Assembly (NCBI GenBank): GCA_023228995.1
Contig: JALOAD010000046.1
Coordinates: 142 to 26,285 of the forward strand
DNA from: JALOAD01 sp023228995 [NCBI: Candidatus Muiribacterium halophilum]
GTDB lineage: Bacteria; Muiribacteriota; Muiribacteriia; Muiribacteriales
Length of the DNA: 26,144 nt
Reading direction: 5' to 3'
The notes beneath the pieces are model-generated. The model worked only from the letters and a program-made list of their open reading frames with translations, searched no databases and was not told where the DNA came from. Made by a program: the position numbers and the translations under genes. Below, piece by piece: positions 8,192-16,639 of the stretch (positions within the stretch are counted from its first letter, which is position 1; each line of letters opens with the position of its first letter).

Positions 8192-8379
8192 AAAATCTCC
8201 TTTATAAGAATTTTCTATTAAATATATCTTAGAAATTCACTAAATGATTTTTTTTCTAATTTTCTTATCTCTGTTAATTTCTTTTCGGTTTTTTATTAAT
8301 TTATATTCAATATTTTACCGAAATTATATAACAACTTAGATTTTTATTATAATTTATATAATTATACGGAGGAAACATT
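8192..8379. promoter_or_regulatory. divergent intergenic region between the secretion operon and the lipoprotein gene
   Basis: This 188-nt, very AT-rich gap separates two divergent genes and should hold both promoters. For the plus-strand lipoprotein gene, TATAAT (8348-8353) is a good -10 and GGAGG (8368-8372) lies 7 nt before the ATG, but no convincing -35 sits at 16-18 nt. For the minus strand only a weak TATATT box is visible near 8215-8220. A 7-bp inverted repeat, TTTCGGT (8283-8289) and ACCGAAA (8317-8323), stands out as the only G+C-containing dyad and could bind a regulator. Confidence 0.4.
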
Positions 8380-9858
8380 ATGAAACAAAATTTTTATATA
8401 ATTGCTGTTTTAATCACTCTTTTTATTATTTTAGGATGTCAGACCGGGTCAAACTCTTTTCCTTCTAGTATATACATTCCATCTTCTTCTGTAAATATAA
8501 CAGGTCAAATAACCGATAATACCGGAACTCCGATTTCGGGCGTTAAAATTGTAATAATTCCATCTGCAAAAACTGTATATTCGGATATTCTAGGTAAATA
8601 TAGCATTCCTGTATCTATTGACTCACAAAAAATAACTTTTTTAAAAAAAGATTATCTTTCAGAGGAAAGTTTATTTTCTCAAGGAATAACTGTATATAAT
8701 AAAATACTAATAAAAGGTGCAAGTTCTTTTACAGGAACATTATATGAAAAAGATACTACTATTCCTATAACAAGTGCAAACATTGAAATATCTTCAAAAA
8801 CAAATAGTTTAAATGTTTATACAACAACTTCTGATATAAATGGTTTATTTGTATTTAATTCAATTCCTTCTGAAGAATACAATATTAAAATATCTTGTGA
8901 TAATTTTAGTATTTTAACAGAAGATTTAACTTCAACTCAAATAAATTCTGGAAGTCATACTTTTTATCTTTCTCCTTCTTCTGTTAATGAATATACTGTT
9001 ACAGGAAATATTATGCAATCCGGTACAAACAACCCTGTTTCAGGTGCAACTGTTGAATTGTATACATTAAACGATCTTTTATTTCAAAATCAGAAAAAAC
9101 TTACAGATTCATCTGGAAAATACCTTTTTCAAAATATTCCAACAGGTTTTTTTAAATTAATTATTTCAAAAAATAATTTCACAACCTATCAAAAAATAAT
9201 TTCAGTTGATGAAAATGAAATAGTTGAAGATATAAATATTTCAATTACTACTGGTTCAACTCCATCAGGTACTGGAACAAAAGAAATAGTATTTGTAATA
9301 AAAGATGCTGATACAGGATTGAATATTCCAGGAGTAATAATTGAATTTAAAGATTCACATTTCAACTCTATAACTAATAATAACGGAAGCTCTACTTTTA
9401 TAGTTCCTATTGCACAATACAATATTGATTTTGTAAAAGATGGATATAAAACTCAATCAAGAACAATGAATATGGCAGATGTTATTGTTAATCCTGTCAA
9501 TATAATTATGGTATATGATCTTGTTAATAATCTTGGAAACATAAAAGGAGAAGTTACTCGTTCAGATACTCTTCCTTTTGTTGGAGAAGTTGCGGTAAAA
9601 GCTACATTACATACACTTGACGAAATAGGACAAAATATTTCAATAATAACAGTCGCTGATCAAATTACTGGTAAATATATTTTTAGAAATCTTCAAATAC
9701 TTTATAATCCTGATGGAAAAGAATATAAATATATATTAGAAGCTGGTTATGATTTTAATGGTTCAGGAACAATTGATACTGAGGAAATTTCATATCAAAT
9801 AGTAGATCTTGAAGCTGGAAAAACTTCTATTGCTGATATAATGCTAATTGCACCGTAG
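8380..9858 (+). CDS. lipoprotein with repeated carboxypeptidase-regulatory-like (beta-sandwich) domains
   Basis: A 492-residue envelope lipoprotein. The signal peptide ends in lipobox FIILGC with Cys20 as the lipidated residue. About five beta-sandwich repeats of the CarboxypepD_reg/peptidase-associated type follow, starting near residues 37, 115, 207, 300 and 386. They share patterns such as GxV...PxSGAxVE and DxxGKYxFxNIPxGxYxLxISKxxF. The last repeat contains DFNGSGTIDTEE (458-469), with the Ca-ligand spacing of an EF-hand or dockerin loop. No catalytic domain is present, so it is likely a structural or binding protein on the periplasmic or outer face. GGAGG lies 7 nt before the ATG. It is the only plus-strand gene in the window, is divergent from the secretion operon, and might be a secreted partner of it; that link is speculative. 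Confidence 0.8.
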   Translation: MKQNFYIIAVLITLFIILGCQTGSNSFPSSIYIPSSSVNITGQITDNTGTPISGVKIVIIPSAKTVYSDILGKYSIPVSIDSQKITFLKKDYLSEESLFSQGITVYNKILIKGASSFTGTLYEKDTTIPITSANIEISSKTNSLNVYTTTSDINGLFVFNSIPSEEYNIKISCDNFSILTEDLTSTQINSGSHTFYLSPSSVNEYTVTGNIMQSGTNNPVSGATVELYTLNDLLFQNQKKLTDSSGKYLFQNIPTGFFKLIISKNNFTTYQKIISVDENEIVEDINISITTGSTPSGTGTKEIVFVIKDADTGLNIPGVIIEFKDSHFNSITNNNGSSTFIVPIAQYNIDFVKDGYKTQSRTMNMADVIVNPVNIIMVYDLVNNLGNIKGEVTRSDTLPFVGEVAVKATLHTLDEIGQNISIITVADQITGKYIFRNLQILYNPDGKEYKYILEAGYDFNGSGTIDTEEISYQIVDLEAGKTSIADIMLIAP

Positions 9859-9875
9859 GAATAGAAAGAACAATG

Positions 9876-9903
9876 TTGAATGTTGAATTTGGAATTTGGG
9901 CGT
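9876..9903. repeat. degenerate 7-bp tandem repeat (TTGAATG-like), about four units
   Basis: Four successive heptamers drift stepwise: TTGAATG (9876-9882), TTGAATT (9883-9889), TGGAATT (9890-9896), TGGGCGT (9897-9903). The tract begins 18 nt after the lipoprotein stop and runs into the hairpin array. It resembles in style the short tandem heptamer repeats known from cyanobacterial intergenic regions, though no relationship is implied. It is noncoding in both directions as far as I can see. Confidence 0.6.
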
Positions 9904-9920
9904 TCACTATGCTCACGATA

Positions 9921-10022
9921 TAGTTTTACAAGTAAAACTAGGTTTAAAACTTGAGCAAAGCTCAAAAACGCTGACTTGTCAGCTATCTATGCTGCAAGCA
10001 TATGTCTTGGCGAAGTCATATG
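9921..10022. repeat. array of four consecutive short hairpins in a convergent intergenic gap
   Basis: Within 102 nt four inverted repeats follow one another. (1) TAGTTTTAC/GTAAAACTA with AA between (9921-9940). (2) TTGAGC/GCTCAA with AAA (9951-9965). (3) GCTGAC/GTCAGC with TT (9970-9983). (4) TATGCT/AGCATA with GCA (9988-10002). The last overlaps a further near-perfect stem, CATATG-T-CTT/AAG-T-CATATG with loop GGCG (9999-10022, one T-T mismatch). The arms differ from hairpin to hairpin, so this is not a CRISPR or a simple tandem repeat. No T-run follows any stem as in a normal terminator, although the array lies between two convergent genes and could slow or end transcription from both sides. 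It looks more G+C-rich than its surroundings. Confidence 0.7.
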
Positions 10023-10053
10023 AAAAGCCAATATCGGTTTAAAAGATCAAAGG

Positions 10054-12075
10054 TTACAATAATTTTATTTTCAAAAAATCAAAATACATTTTATTTTTCT
10101 TTAAAAATTCAAGAATATAATCTCTATTATTTAGATTTAATCTTTTTAATAAAATATTTTTAATAATCTTTTTATCAAAATCAAGTGTAGTCAAAATATC
10201 ATATATAAATTCAACTTCCACAAAAATAAATTCTTCAATAATATATATAATAAAATCTTTATAGATATGTTCAGAATCTTTTGACTCAAATTCAATTAAC
10301 TCAATTATCTTTTTATCATCTAAATATTCAATATTATTTTTTATAAAATCTGTAAAATATAAAATATCACCTTTAATATTAAGTTCTCTTTTTAAATAAA
10401 AAACTTTATGTACAAAATCTTCTTTTAAATTCAAATTATCTCTTTTTATAAAAAACAATATATCATTGTAATATTTTTTAAAAACATCTGTTTTTCCAAT
10501 TGAAGAGTGTATAAAATAAAGATCTATCATTCTTTCTACAATATCTTCATCTGTTTTATAATTAGCAATTTTAAAAATTCTAAAAAAAAACTCAATATTT
10601 TTAAAACTACCATCTTTATGTAACATATCAATCATCTTCACAATATAATATTTATCTTTTTTGATTTTAAGAGCTTTTTTATAATATTTAAATGCTGTAC
10701 TAAAATCTTTTAAGTTTTCATAAAAAAAAGCTATTTCATCATAAAATCTATAATCTTTTTTTTGTTTTGAAAGTCTTAGAGCAATATTCAAAGCTTCTTT
10801 ATATTTGCCTGTTTTTGAGTAAAAAGTTAAAAAAGCTTCATATATTTTGTCATTATCTTTATCAAGCATTAAAGCCCGATTTAATATATTATAGACTTTA
10901 TCAAATTCTTTGTTTTTCATCATTTTATTAGCAATATTTATAAGATCATCAGTTTCATTACAAAATTCTATATCAGAACTATATAAAACCGGATAACCTC
11001 TTTCAATTGCCCATTCACTTAAAAGCATTTTAAATTCTTCATTCATCTCAAGATACATAATACAGTTTTTACATACATCAGGCATATCATTGTATTCAAG
11101 AAAATAACTTTTTCTACGCAATTCTTCCATTTCAGGACCAAACCATATTCTTGTAAAATCATCATTTTGAAAATCAATATCAGCATCTTTTAAAAGATCT
11201 ATATAAAAATCCGAACAACATGCTGTAACTTTTCCATCCCAACCTATAACAGGGGTTGTCCAAAGATGATAACAAGGTTTATCTGGTCTTGAAATTTTAT
11301 TAGCATGAATTCTCTTTATATGAATATCATTTATCTTATCATGCTCTTCGGGTAAATATTTTTTTAATACATTCATCCATAAAGCTCGACTTTTTTCAGT
11401 TTCAGGCTGAAGAGGTCTAAAAAATATAGTATCTTTATCAATACTTTTAAGATAATACATGTATTCAGCCATTAAAGAATATTTAGACAATTCATTTTTC
11501 CATTTTTGTACAAATCCATCTATATCATGAAAATTTTCTTTCATAACAACTATTTGAAATATAATTACAGGATCTTTATATTTTTTTTCATTTCTAATTT
11601 TAAGTATTGTTCTAATAGAATGCTCAATATCAGGAAAAAATTTACTTCTTCTTATACTAGTATAAGTTTCATCAGAATTTGCATCTATTGAAAAATTCAA
11701 TGTAGTTCTTATTTCTTTAGACATATTCAGAATTTGTAAAAGTTTTTCTTCTTTACCTTTTAAAACAGTTCCATTTGTATTTATATATAGTTTTTCAAAA
11801 AGCAAGTTTTCATTGTTTTTTTTAAATAAATACTCCAAAATATCCATAAAATCAGGAGCAAGAAAAGGTTCACCTTTCCAAAAAGTATGAATTACTTTAA
11901 ATTTTATGTTATTTTCATATATATTATCTATAATCTTCTTTGCATGAGAAAAACTCATAAACCCAGTTTTTCCTGGAATATACCAATCTTGAGATTGATG
12001 ACACATAATGCAATTATTATTACAAATATTTGTAATTCCGAATTGAAGAAGATCAATATCAAATTTCTTAGGCAC
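10054..12075 (-). CDS. radical SAM/SPASM protein fused to a TPR-like C-terminal half
   Basis: A 673-residue protein counted from a GTG at 12075. The N-terminal radical SAM domain has the CNNNCIMC iron-sulfur motif (C18, C22, C25), a GEP motif in FWKGEPFL and a strand with NTNGT. An SPASM-type region follows (CYHLW, then GWDGKVTACCSDF, then DVCKNC), which would carry an extra cluster. The second half (about residue 380 on) looks like TPR repeats, followed by a Lys/Glu/Ile-rich helical tail. SPASM proteins often modify peptides or sugars, and the substrate here is unknown. GTG is preferred because AGGTGG lies 4 nt upstream and it overlaps the epimerase stop by only 8 nt; starts at 12144 (TTG) and 12105 (ATG) would lie deep inside that gene without ribosome sites. 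It is the last gene of the long run, next to a sugar epimerase. Confidence 0.78.
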   Translation of the reverse strand: MPKKFDIDLLQFGITNICNNNCIMCHQSQDWYIPGKTGFMSFSHAKKIIDNIYENNIKFKVIHTFWKGEPFLAPDFMDILEYLFKKNNENLLFEKLYINTNGTVLKGKEEKLLQILNMSKEIRTTLNFSIDANSDETYTSIRRSKFFPDIEHSIRTILKIRNEKKYKDPVIIFQIVVMKENFHDIDGFVQKWKNELSKYSLMAEYMYYLKSIDKDTIFFRPLQPETEKSRALWMNVLKKYLPEEHDKINDIHIKRIHANKISRPDKPCYHLWTTPVIGWDGKVTACCSDFYIDLLKDADIDFQNDDFTRIWFGPEMEELRRKSYFLEYNDMPDVCKNCIMYLEMNEEFKMLLSEWAIERGYPVLYSSDIEFCNETDDLINIANKMMKNKEFDKVYNILNRALMLDKDNDKIYEAFLTFYSKTGKYKEALNIALRLSKQKKDYRFYDEIAFFYENLKDFSTAFKYYKKALKIKKDKYYIVKMIDMLHKDGSFKNIEFFFRIFKIANYKTDEDIVERMIDLYFIHSSIGKTDVFKKYYNDILFFIKRDNLNLKEDFVHKVFYLKRELNIKGDILYFTDFIKNNIEYLDDKKIIELIEFESKDSEHIYKDFIIYIIEEFIFVEVEFIYDILTTLDFDKKIIKNILLKRLNLNNRDYILEFLKKNKMYFDFLKIKLL

Positions 12076-12991
12076 AAAACCACCTATAAGTTTTTTCAAT
12101 ACCATAAGCAAATTTATATTCAGCTTTAAATCCAATTTTTTCAAAAGAAAGATTTACATCTGCTTGAGAAAACTTAATATCTCCAGCTCTTTCAGGTAAA
12201 TATTTAACATTAAGATTTTCACCTTTTATTTTTGATATTTCTTCAATCAAACTGTTAAGACTAACACTTTTTCCTGTAGCAATATTTATTGTACCTATAT
12301 TTTCGTTTTTTTCATAAGCTTTAATATTTGCATTGACAATATCTCCAACAAAAGTAAAATCTCTTGTTTGCTCACCATCACCAAAAACTTTTAATTCACT
12401 ATTATTTACAGCAGAAAAAATAAATTTAGGAATTACAGCTGCATATTCAGAATCTGGACTTTGTCCAGGACCAAAAACATTAAAATATCTCAGACAAATT
12501 CCATTTATATCATATAAAGTAGAATACGCTTTTACATAATATTCCCCAGTAAGTTTAGATACTCCATAAGGAGATATTGGATATGGAAGATCTTGTTCTG
12601 AGTTTTTACCTTGTCTTTCACCGTAAGCAGCTGATGATGCTGAATATACAAAAGTTTTAACATTATTTTTTTTGCAGAATTCAAGAAGATTTATTGTTCC
12701 TTCAACATTAACTCTATTTACTTCAATAGGATTTTCAAGAGAAAAATTAACAGATGGTATTGCTGCTAAATGAAATATACCTGATATTTGACCAAGTTCA
12801 TTTAAAAAACTCAAATCATCACATATATCTTTTTCAAAAAAATATATATTATCTTTTACACTTTCAAGATTAGAATATTTACCTGAATATAAATTATCTA
12901 TTACAATTACTTTGAAATTTTTTTCAACTAGTTTTTTTACAAGATTTGAACCAATAAAACCTGCTCCACCAGTTACAACAACTTTATTCAT
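12068..12991 (-). CDS. NAD-dependent nucleotide-sugar epimerase (GalE/WbpP-like)
   Basis: A 307-residue extended short-chain dehydrogenase/reductase. It has the Rossmann motif GGAGFIG (8-14), an acidic residue at the end of strand 2 (IDNLYSG), HLAA (74-77), the SASSAAYG active-site region (117-124), and the catalytic pair Tyr142 and Lys146 in YGVSK. The segment RYFNVFGPGQSPDSEYAAVIPKFI is typical of UDP-glucose or UDP-N-acetylglucosamine 4-epimerases. The substrate cannot be told from sequence, so no gene symbol is given. Likely role: sugars for surface glycans. The ATG overlaps the uvrC stop (ATGA), with GAGG just upstream, and the end overlaps the radical SAM gene by 8 nt. Confidence 0.88.
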   Translation of the reverse strand: MNKVVVTGGAGFIGSNLVKKLVEKNFKVIVIDNLYSGKYSNLESVKDNIYFFEKDICDDLSFLNELGQISGIFHLAAIPSVNFSLENPIEVNRVNVEGTINLLEFCKKNNVKTFVYSASSAAYGERQGKNSEQDLPYPISPYGVSKLTGEYYVKAYSTLYDINGICLRYFNVFGPGQSPDSEYAAVIPKFIFSAVNNSELKVFGDGEQTRDFTFVGDIVNANIKAYEKNENIGTINIATGKSVSLNSLIEEISKIKGENLNVKYLPERAGDIKFSQADVNLSFEKIGFKAEYKFAYGIEKTYRWFCA

Positions 12992-14676
12992 TTATTTTCC
13001 TCGCTTCTAAAATGATTATATAATATTTTTGCTTGTTTTTTTCCAATAACTTTAGCTAATGAATCAATATCAGCTTTTTTTATTTTATCATAGGAAAAGA
13101 AATTTTTCATAAGCTTATCAACTGTTTTTTGACCAATACCTTTAATATTATCAAATTCACTGCTAAAAAATGCTTTTGAATGAATTTTTCTATAACTTGT
13201 AATTGCAAATCTATGTGCTTCGTCTCTAATTCTCTGAATAAGATTAAGAACTTTATTATTCTTTGGAAGTTTTAATTCACGAAAATCCGGGAAATATATT
13301 ATTTCTTCTTTTTTGGCAATAGAAATAAGATCTATACTATGTGGTATAATATCTTTCACAGTTGAAATCTGACCTTTACCACCATCAATTATAATAAGGT
13401 CTGGCATTATCCATTCTTTATGCTCAAGTCTTCTTTTCAATACTTCAAGAAGCATATGAAAATCATCTGCTCCAATAATTGTCTTAATTTTAAACTTTCT
13501 ATACTTTTTATTTATATTTCTTCCATTTTCAAAAACCACCATAGAACCCACAGCAAATTCACCCGATATATTAGAAATATCATAACATTCTATTCTCATA
13601 GGAGTGTTTTTTAATAAAAGAGATTTTTTTAAATCAGAAATAATATCACTTGTATTTCCAAGTAAAATATCTGAATTTTTACTTGCGTTTTCAACAAGTC
13701 TTGCATTTTCTCCAATTTTAGGAACTGTAAAATCAGCATTTATATAAGAAATTGCATTTTTAATAATATTAAAGATTTTTTCATCTATATATGCCTGAAT
13801 AGTTTGTGTATTTCTTTCATAAAATTGAATTAAAACTCTCTGAACATCCTCTTCTATATCAAGATAATCACAAATTATATTTTCATAATCAAGAAGTTTT
13901 CCACTATTATATCTTTGAATAGAAATTACAAAAGAATTAGAATTCATAGAAATGGCAAGCACATCAAAAGTATTTTCTCTTGAGATTTGAGCATATTGAT
14001 TGTTTTTTATATCTTTAAGAAATCCAATTACATCTCTTATCAAAGCTGCCTTTTCAAAGTTAAGATTATGTGAAGCAAATTCCATTTCTTTATTTAAATC
14101 TTTTATAAATAAAAATGTATTACCTTTTAAAATTTCAATAATGTTATTAATTTGTAAATTATAATGCTGTTCTGAAATTTCATTTTGACAAGGAGCAGCA
14201 CAATATCCAATATATTTTCTTAAACAAGCTGAATCTTTCATTCTTCTACATGTTCTTATCTTAAAAAAAGTCGCAAGAATATCTATAAGAGCATTTATTT
14301 TTCCACCTTCTACATAAGGTCCAAACTTGTTTTTATATTTTGAAGGAATTTTTCTCATTTTAACAATTCTTGGAAATTTTTCATCTGTAATTATAATATA
14401 AGGATAAGTCTTATCATCTTTTAATAAAATATTAAAAAAAGGAAGATATTTTTTTATAAGGTTGTTTTCAAGTATAAGAGCTTCTTTTTCACTAGAACAT
14501 ATTATAAAATCAATTTTATTATATTTTGAAATTAATAGCTTTGTTTTAAGATTATCTGTTTTTCTAAAGTAACTTTTAACTCTTTTTTTTAAAGATTTTG
14601 CTTTTCCAATATATAAAATATTATCGTTTTTATCTTTAAATAAATATACACCGGGTTTATCTGGAATTGCGTGCAA
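12988..14676 (-). CDS. uvrC: excinuclease ABC subunit C, UvrC
   Basis: The dual-incision nuclease of nucleotide excision repair, which cuts on both sides of a UvrB-bound lesion. At 562 aa it is a little shorter than the usual 590-620. In order: GIY-YIG nuclease (GVY at 9-11, YIG at 22-24), four cysteines (C143, C151, C159, C163) matching the iron-sulfur site described in UvrC, a UVR motif (about 196-231) that docks to UvrB, the RNase H-like nuclease with ECYDIS, IIDGGKGQ and EAHRFA, and a C-terminal helix-hairpin-helix (IKGIGQKTVDKLM). The start is TTG (rc of 14674-14676), chosen because GGAGG lies 7 nt upstream and the protein then begins at the conserved IPDKPGVY. The gene begins 20 nt inside the end of uvrB, so the two are probably coupled and made in step. 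Confidence 0.95.
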   Translation of the reverse strand: MHAIPDKPGVYLFKDKNDNILYIGKAKSLKKRVKSYFRKTDNLKTKLLISKYNKIDFIICSSEKEALILENNLIKKYLPFFNILLKDDKTYPYIIITDEKFPRIVKMRKIPSKYKNKFGPYVEGGKINALIDILATFFKIRTCRRMKDSACLRKYIGYCAAPCQNEISEQHYNLQINNIIEILKGNTFLFIKDLNKEMEFASHNLNFEKAALIRDVIGFLKDIKNNQYAQISRENTFDVLAISMNSNSFVISIQRYNSGKLLDYENIICDYLDIEEDVQRVLIQFYERNTQTIQAYIDEKIFNIIKNAISYINADFTVPKIGENARLVENASKNSDILLGNTSDIISDLKKSLLLKNTPMRIECYDISNISGEFAVGSMVVFENGRNINKKYRKFKIKTIIGADDFHMLLEVLKRRLEHKEWIMPDLIIIDGGKGQISTVKDIIPHSIDLISIAKKEEIIYFPDFRELKLPKNNKVLNLIQRIRDEAHRFAITSYRKIHSKAFFSSEFDNIKGIGQKTVDKLMKNFFSYDKIKKADIDSLAKVIGKKQAKILYNHFRSEENK

Positions 14677-16639
14677 GTATTTCCTCCAGCACTTTAATCC
14701 TATCTCTTAACTCAGCTGCTTTTTCAAAATTAAGAAGACTTGCCATTGTTTTCATATCATATTTTAAATTGTTAATTTGTTTTTTTAAATCTTTTACATC
14801 TTTTAGCTCATTTATATTTTCTTCTGCAATACTTTCTTCTTTAGTCATTTCTTCAAGAAGATTTAATTTTTTTGATTCTATATTTTTTGGAATAATATTA
14901 TTTTTTAAATTAAAATCTATTTGTTTTTTTCTTCTTTCATCAATAATACTAATTGCTCTATTCATAGAATTTGTCATTCTATCAGCAAAAATGATTACTT
15001 TGCCTTCAATATTCCTAGCACATCTTCCGCATAACTGAATAAGAGCTGAATCGCTTCTAAGAAATCCTTCTTTATCTCCATCAAATATTATTACAAGACC
15101 AACTTCAGGCAAATCTATACCTTCTCTTAAAAGATTTACACCTATTATTATATCAATTTCATCTCTTCTAAGTTCATTTATTATCTTTGTTCTATCAATT
15201 GTCTTTATCTCAGAATGTAGATATTTAACTCTAAAATCACGATTCAAAAGATATTCTGTAAGTTCTTCAGACATTTTTTTTGTCAATGTATTTATAATAA
15301 CTTTAAGATTTTTTTCCTTTGCTATATTAAGCTCTTCAATTGTCTTGAATATCTGTCCTTCTGATTTAATAACAGTAATTTCAGGCTCAGTAATTCCAGT
15401 TGGCCTTACTATAAGTTGAGTTATGTTTTCTTTAGCTATTTCATTTTCATATTTACCTGGAGTTGCACTAACATAAATAGTCTGACCTTTTCTTTCTTCA
15501 AATTCTTTAAAATTAAGAGGTCTGTTATCATAAGCTGAAGGAAGTCTAAAACCATAATCTATGAGATTTTTTTTTCTAGCATTATCTCCTTTAAACATAC
15601 CACCTATTTGAGGTATTGTAATATGAGATTCATCTACTATGAGCAAATAATCATCTGAAAAATAAGGAATAAGACTCCATGGAGCTTCTCCTGCTTTTCT
15701 ACCATCAAAATATCTTGAATAATTTTCAATTCCTTTACAATATCCAAATTCTTTTATCATCTCAACATCATATCTTGTCCTTTCTTCAATTCTTTGTGCT
15801 TCTATAAGTTTACCATTATCTTTAAAAAACTTAATTCTATCAAACATTTCTTCTTTTATTTGAGAAATTGCATTTTTTATATTTTTATCAGGAATAATAT
15901 AATGTTTTGCAGGAAAAATTTTAATTTCATCCAATTCATCAAGTAAAATACCTTCTGGAAAACTATATAAAGATATTTTTTCTATTTCATCATCAAAAAA
16001 TTCAATTCTAATATATTCACCATCAAAATATGGAGGAGTTATATCAATAATTTCACCTCTCACTCTAAACAATCCATTTCCAACTGAAAAATCATTTCTT
16101 TCATAATGAATATCTATAAGTTTTTCTATAAATTCTTCACGATTAATTGTATTTCCTTTTTGAAGTAAAATACTTGCATTTATATAAAAATCAGGTTTAC
16201 CTATATTATATATTGCAGATACAGAAGATACTACAATTACATCATTTCTTGAAAGCAAAGAAGCTGTTGCATTATGTCTTAATCTATCTATTTGTTCATT
16301 TATTCCAGCATCTTTTTCAATATATGTATCAGTATGAACAATATAGCTTTCAGGCTGAAAATAATCATAATATGATACAAAATATTCAACAGCATTATAA
16401 GGAAAAAATAATTTGAATTCATTAAATAACTGTGCTGCCAGAGTTTTGTTATGAGTAAGAATAAGAACTGGTCTCTGAACTTTTTGTATAATATTAGCTA
16501 TAGCAAAAGTTTTACCAGACCCTGTAACTCCAAGAAGTATCTGATTATCAACACCTTTATTTAATTTTTGAGAAATTATATCTATTGCTTGCGGCTGATC
16601 TCCTGCTGGGCTAAAAGGAGAAACTAGCTTGAATTGCAT
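14657..16639 (-). CDS. uvrB: excinuclease ABC subunit B, UvrB
   Basis: The DNA-damage verification helicase of nucleotide excision repair, 660 aa, the normal length. It starts with FKLVSPFSPAGDQPQAI, typical of UvrB. Walker A GVTGSGKT is at 37-44, the YYDYFQPESYI beta-hairpin that clamps DNA follows, then the DESH helicase motif II, SATPG, the C-terminal helicase motifs LREGIDLPEV and QLCGRCAR, and a terminal UVR domain (about 622-657) for UvrC. The ATG follows the mutS stop with no gap, and the ribosome site AAGGAG lies inside the mutS end. With uvrC directly downstream this makes a uvrBC unit; no uvrA is in the window. Confidence 0.97.
   Translation of the reverse strand: MQFKLVSPFSPAGDQPQAIDIISQKLNKGVDNQILLGVTGSGKTFAIANIIQKVQRPVLILTHNKTLAAQLFNEFKLFFPYNAVEYFVSYYDYFQPESYIVHTDTYIEKDAGINEQIDRLRHNATASLLSRNDVIVVSSVSAIYNIGKPDFYINASILLQKGNTINREEFIEKLIDIHYERNDFSVGNGLFRVRGEIIDITPPYFDGEYIRIEFFDDEIEKISLYSFPEGILLDELDEIKIFPAKHYIIPDKNIKNAISQIKEEMFDRIKFFKDNGKLIEAQRIEERTRYDVEMIKEFGYCKGIENYSRYFDGRKAGEAPWSLIPYFSDDYLLIVDESHITIPQIGGMFKGDNARKKNLIDYGFRLPSAYDNRPLNFKEFEERKGQTIYVSATPGKYENEIAKENITQLIVRPTGITEPEITVIKSEGQIFKTIEELNIAKEKNLKVIINTLTKKMSEELTEYLLNRDFRVKYLHSEIKTIDRTKIINELRRDEIDIIIGVNLLREGIDLPEVGLVIIFDGDKEGFLRSDSALIQLCGRCARNIEGKVIIFADRMTNSMNRAISIIDERRKKQIDFNLKNNIIPKNIESKKLNLLEEMTKEESIAEENINELKDVKDLKKQINNLKYDMKTMASLLNFEKAAELRDRIKVLEEILARNSR

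Noticed and set aside
8213-8285. Poly-T runs in the divergent gap as terminators
   Set aside because: No G+C-rich stem precedes them, and such T/A runs occur throughout this AT-rich sequence.
9921-10022. CRISPR array or ordinary rho-independent terminator
   Set aside because: The hairpin arms differ from one another and there are no equal spacers, so not CRISPR; no T-run follows any stem, so not a standard terminator.
12076-12144. Longer N-terminus for the radical SAM protein from a TTG at 12144 or an ATG at 12105
   Set aside because: Both lie inside the epimerase gene without a ribosome site; the GTG at 12075 has AGGTGG just upstream and gives a small overlap. The longer forms remain formally possible.
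14667-15038. Open frame of 123 codons on the plus strand
   Set aside because: It lies antisense inside uvrB, is biased toward Ser/Ile/Phe as expected from the complement, and has no recognisable motif. The same holds for the other plus-strand frames antisense to the minus-strand genes.
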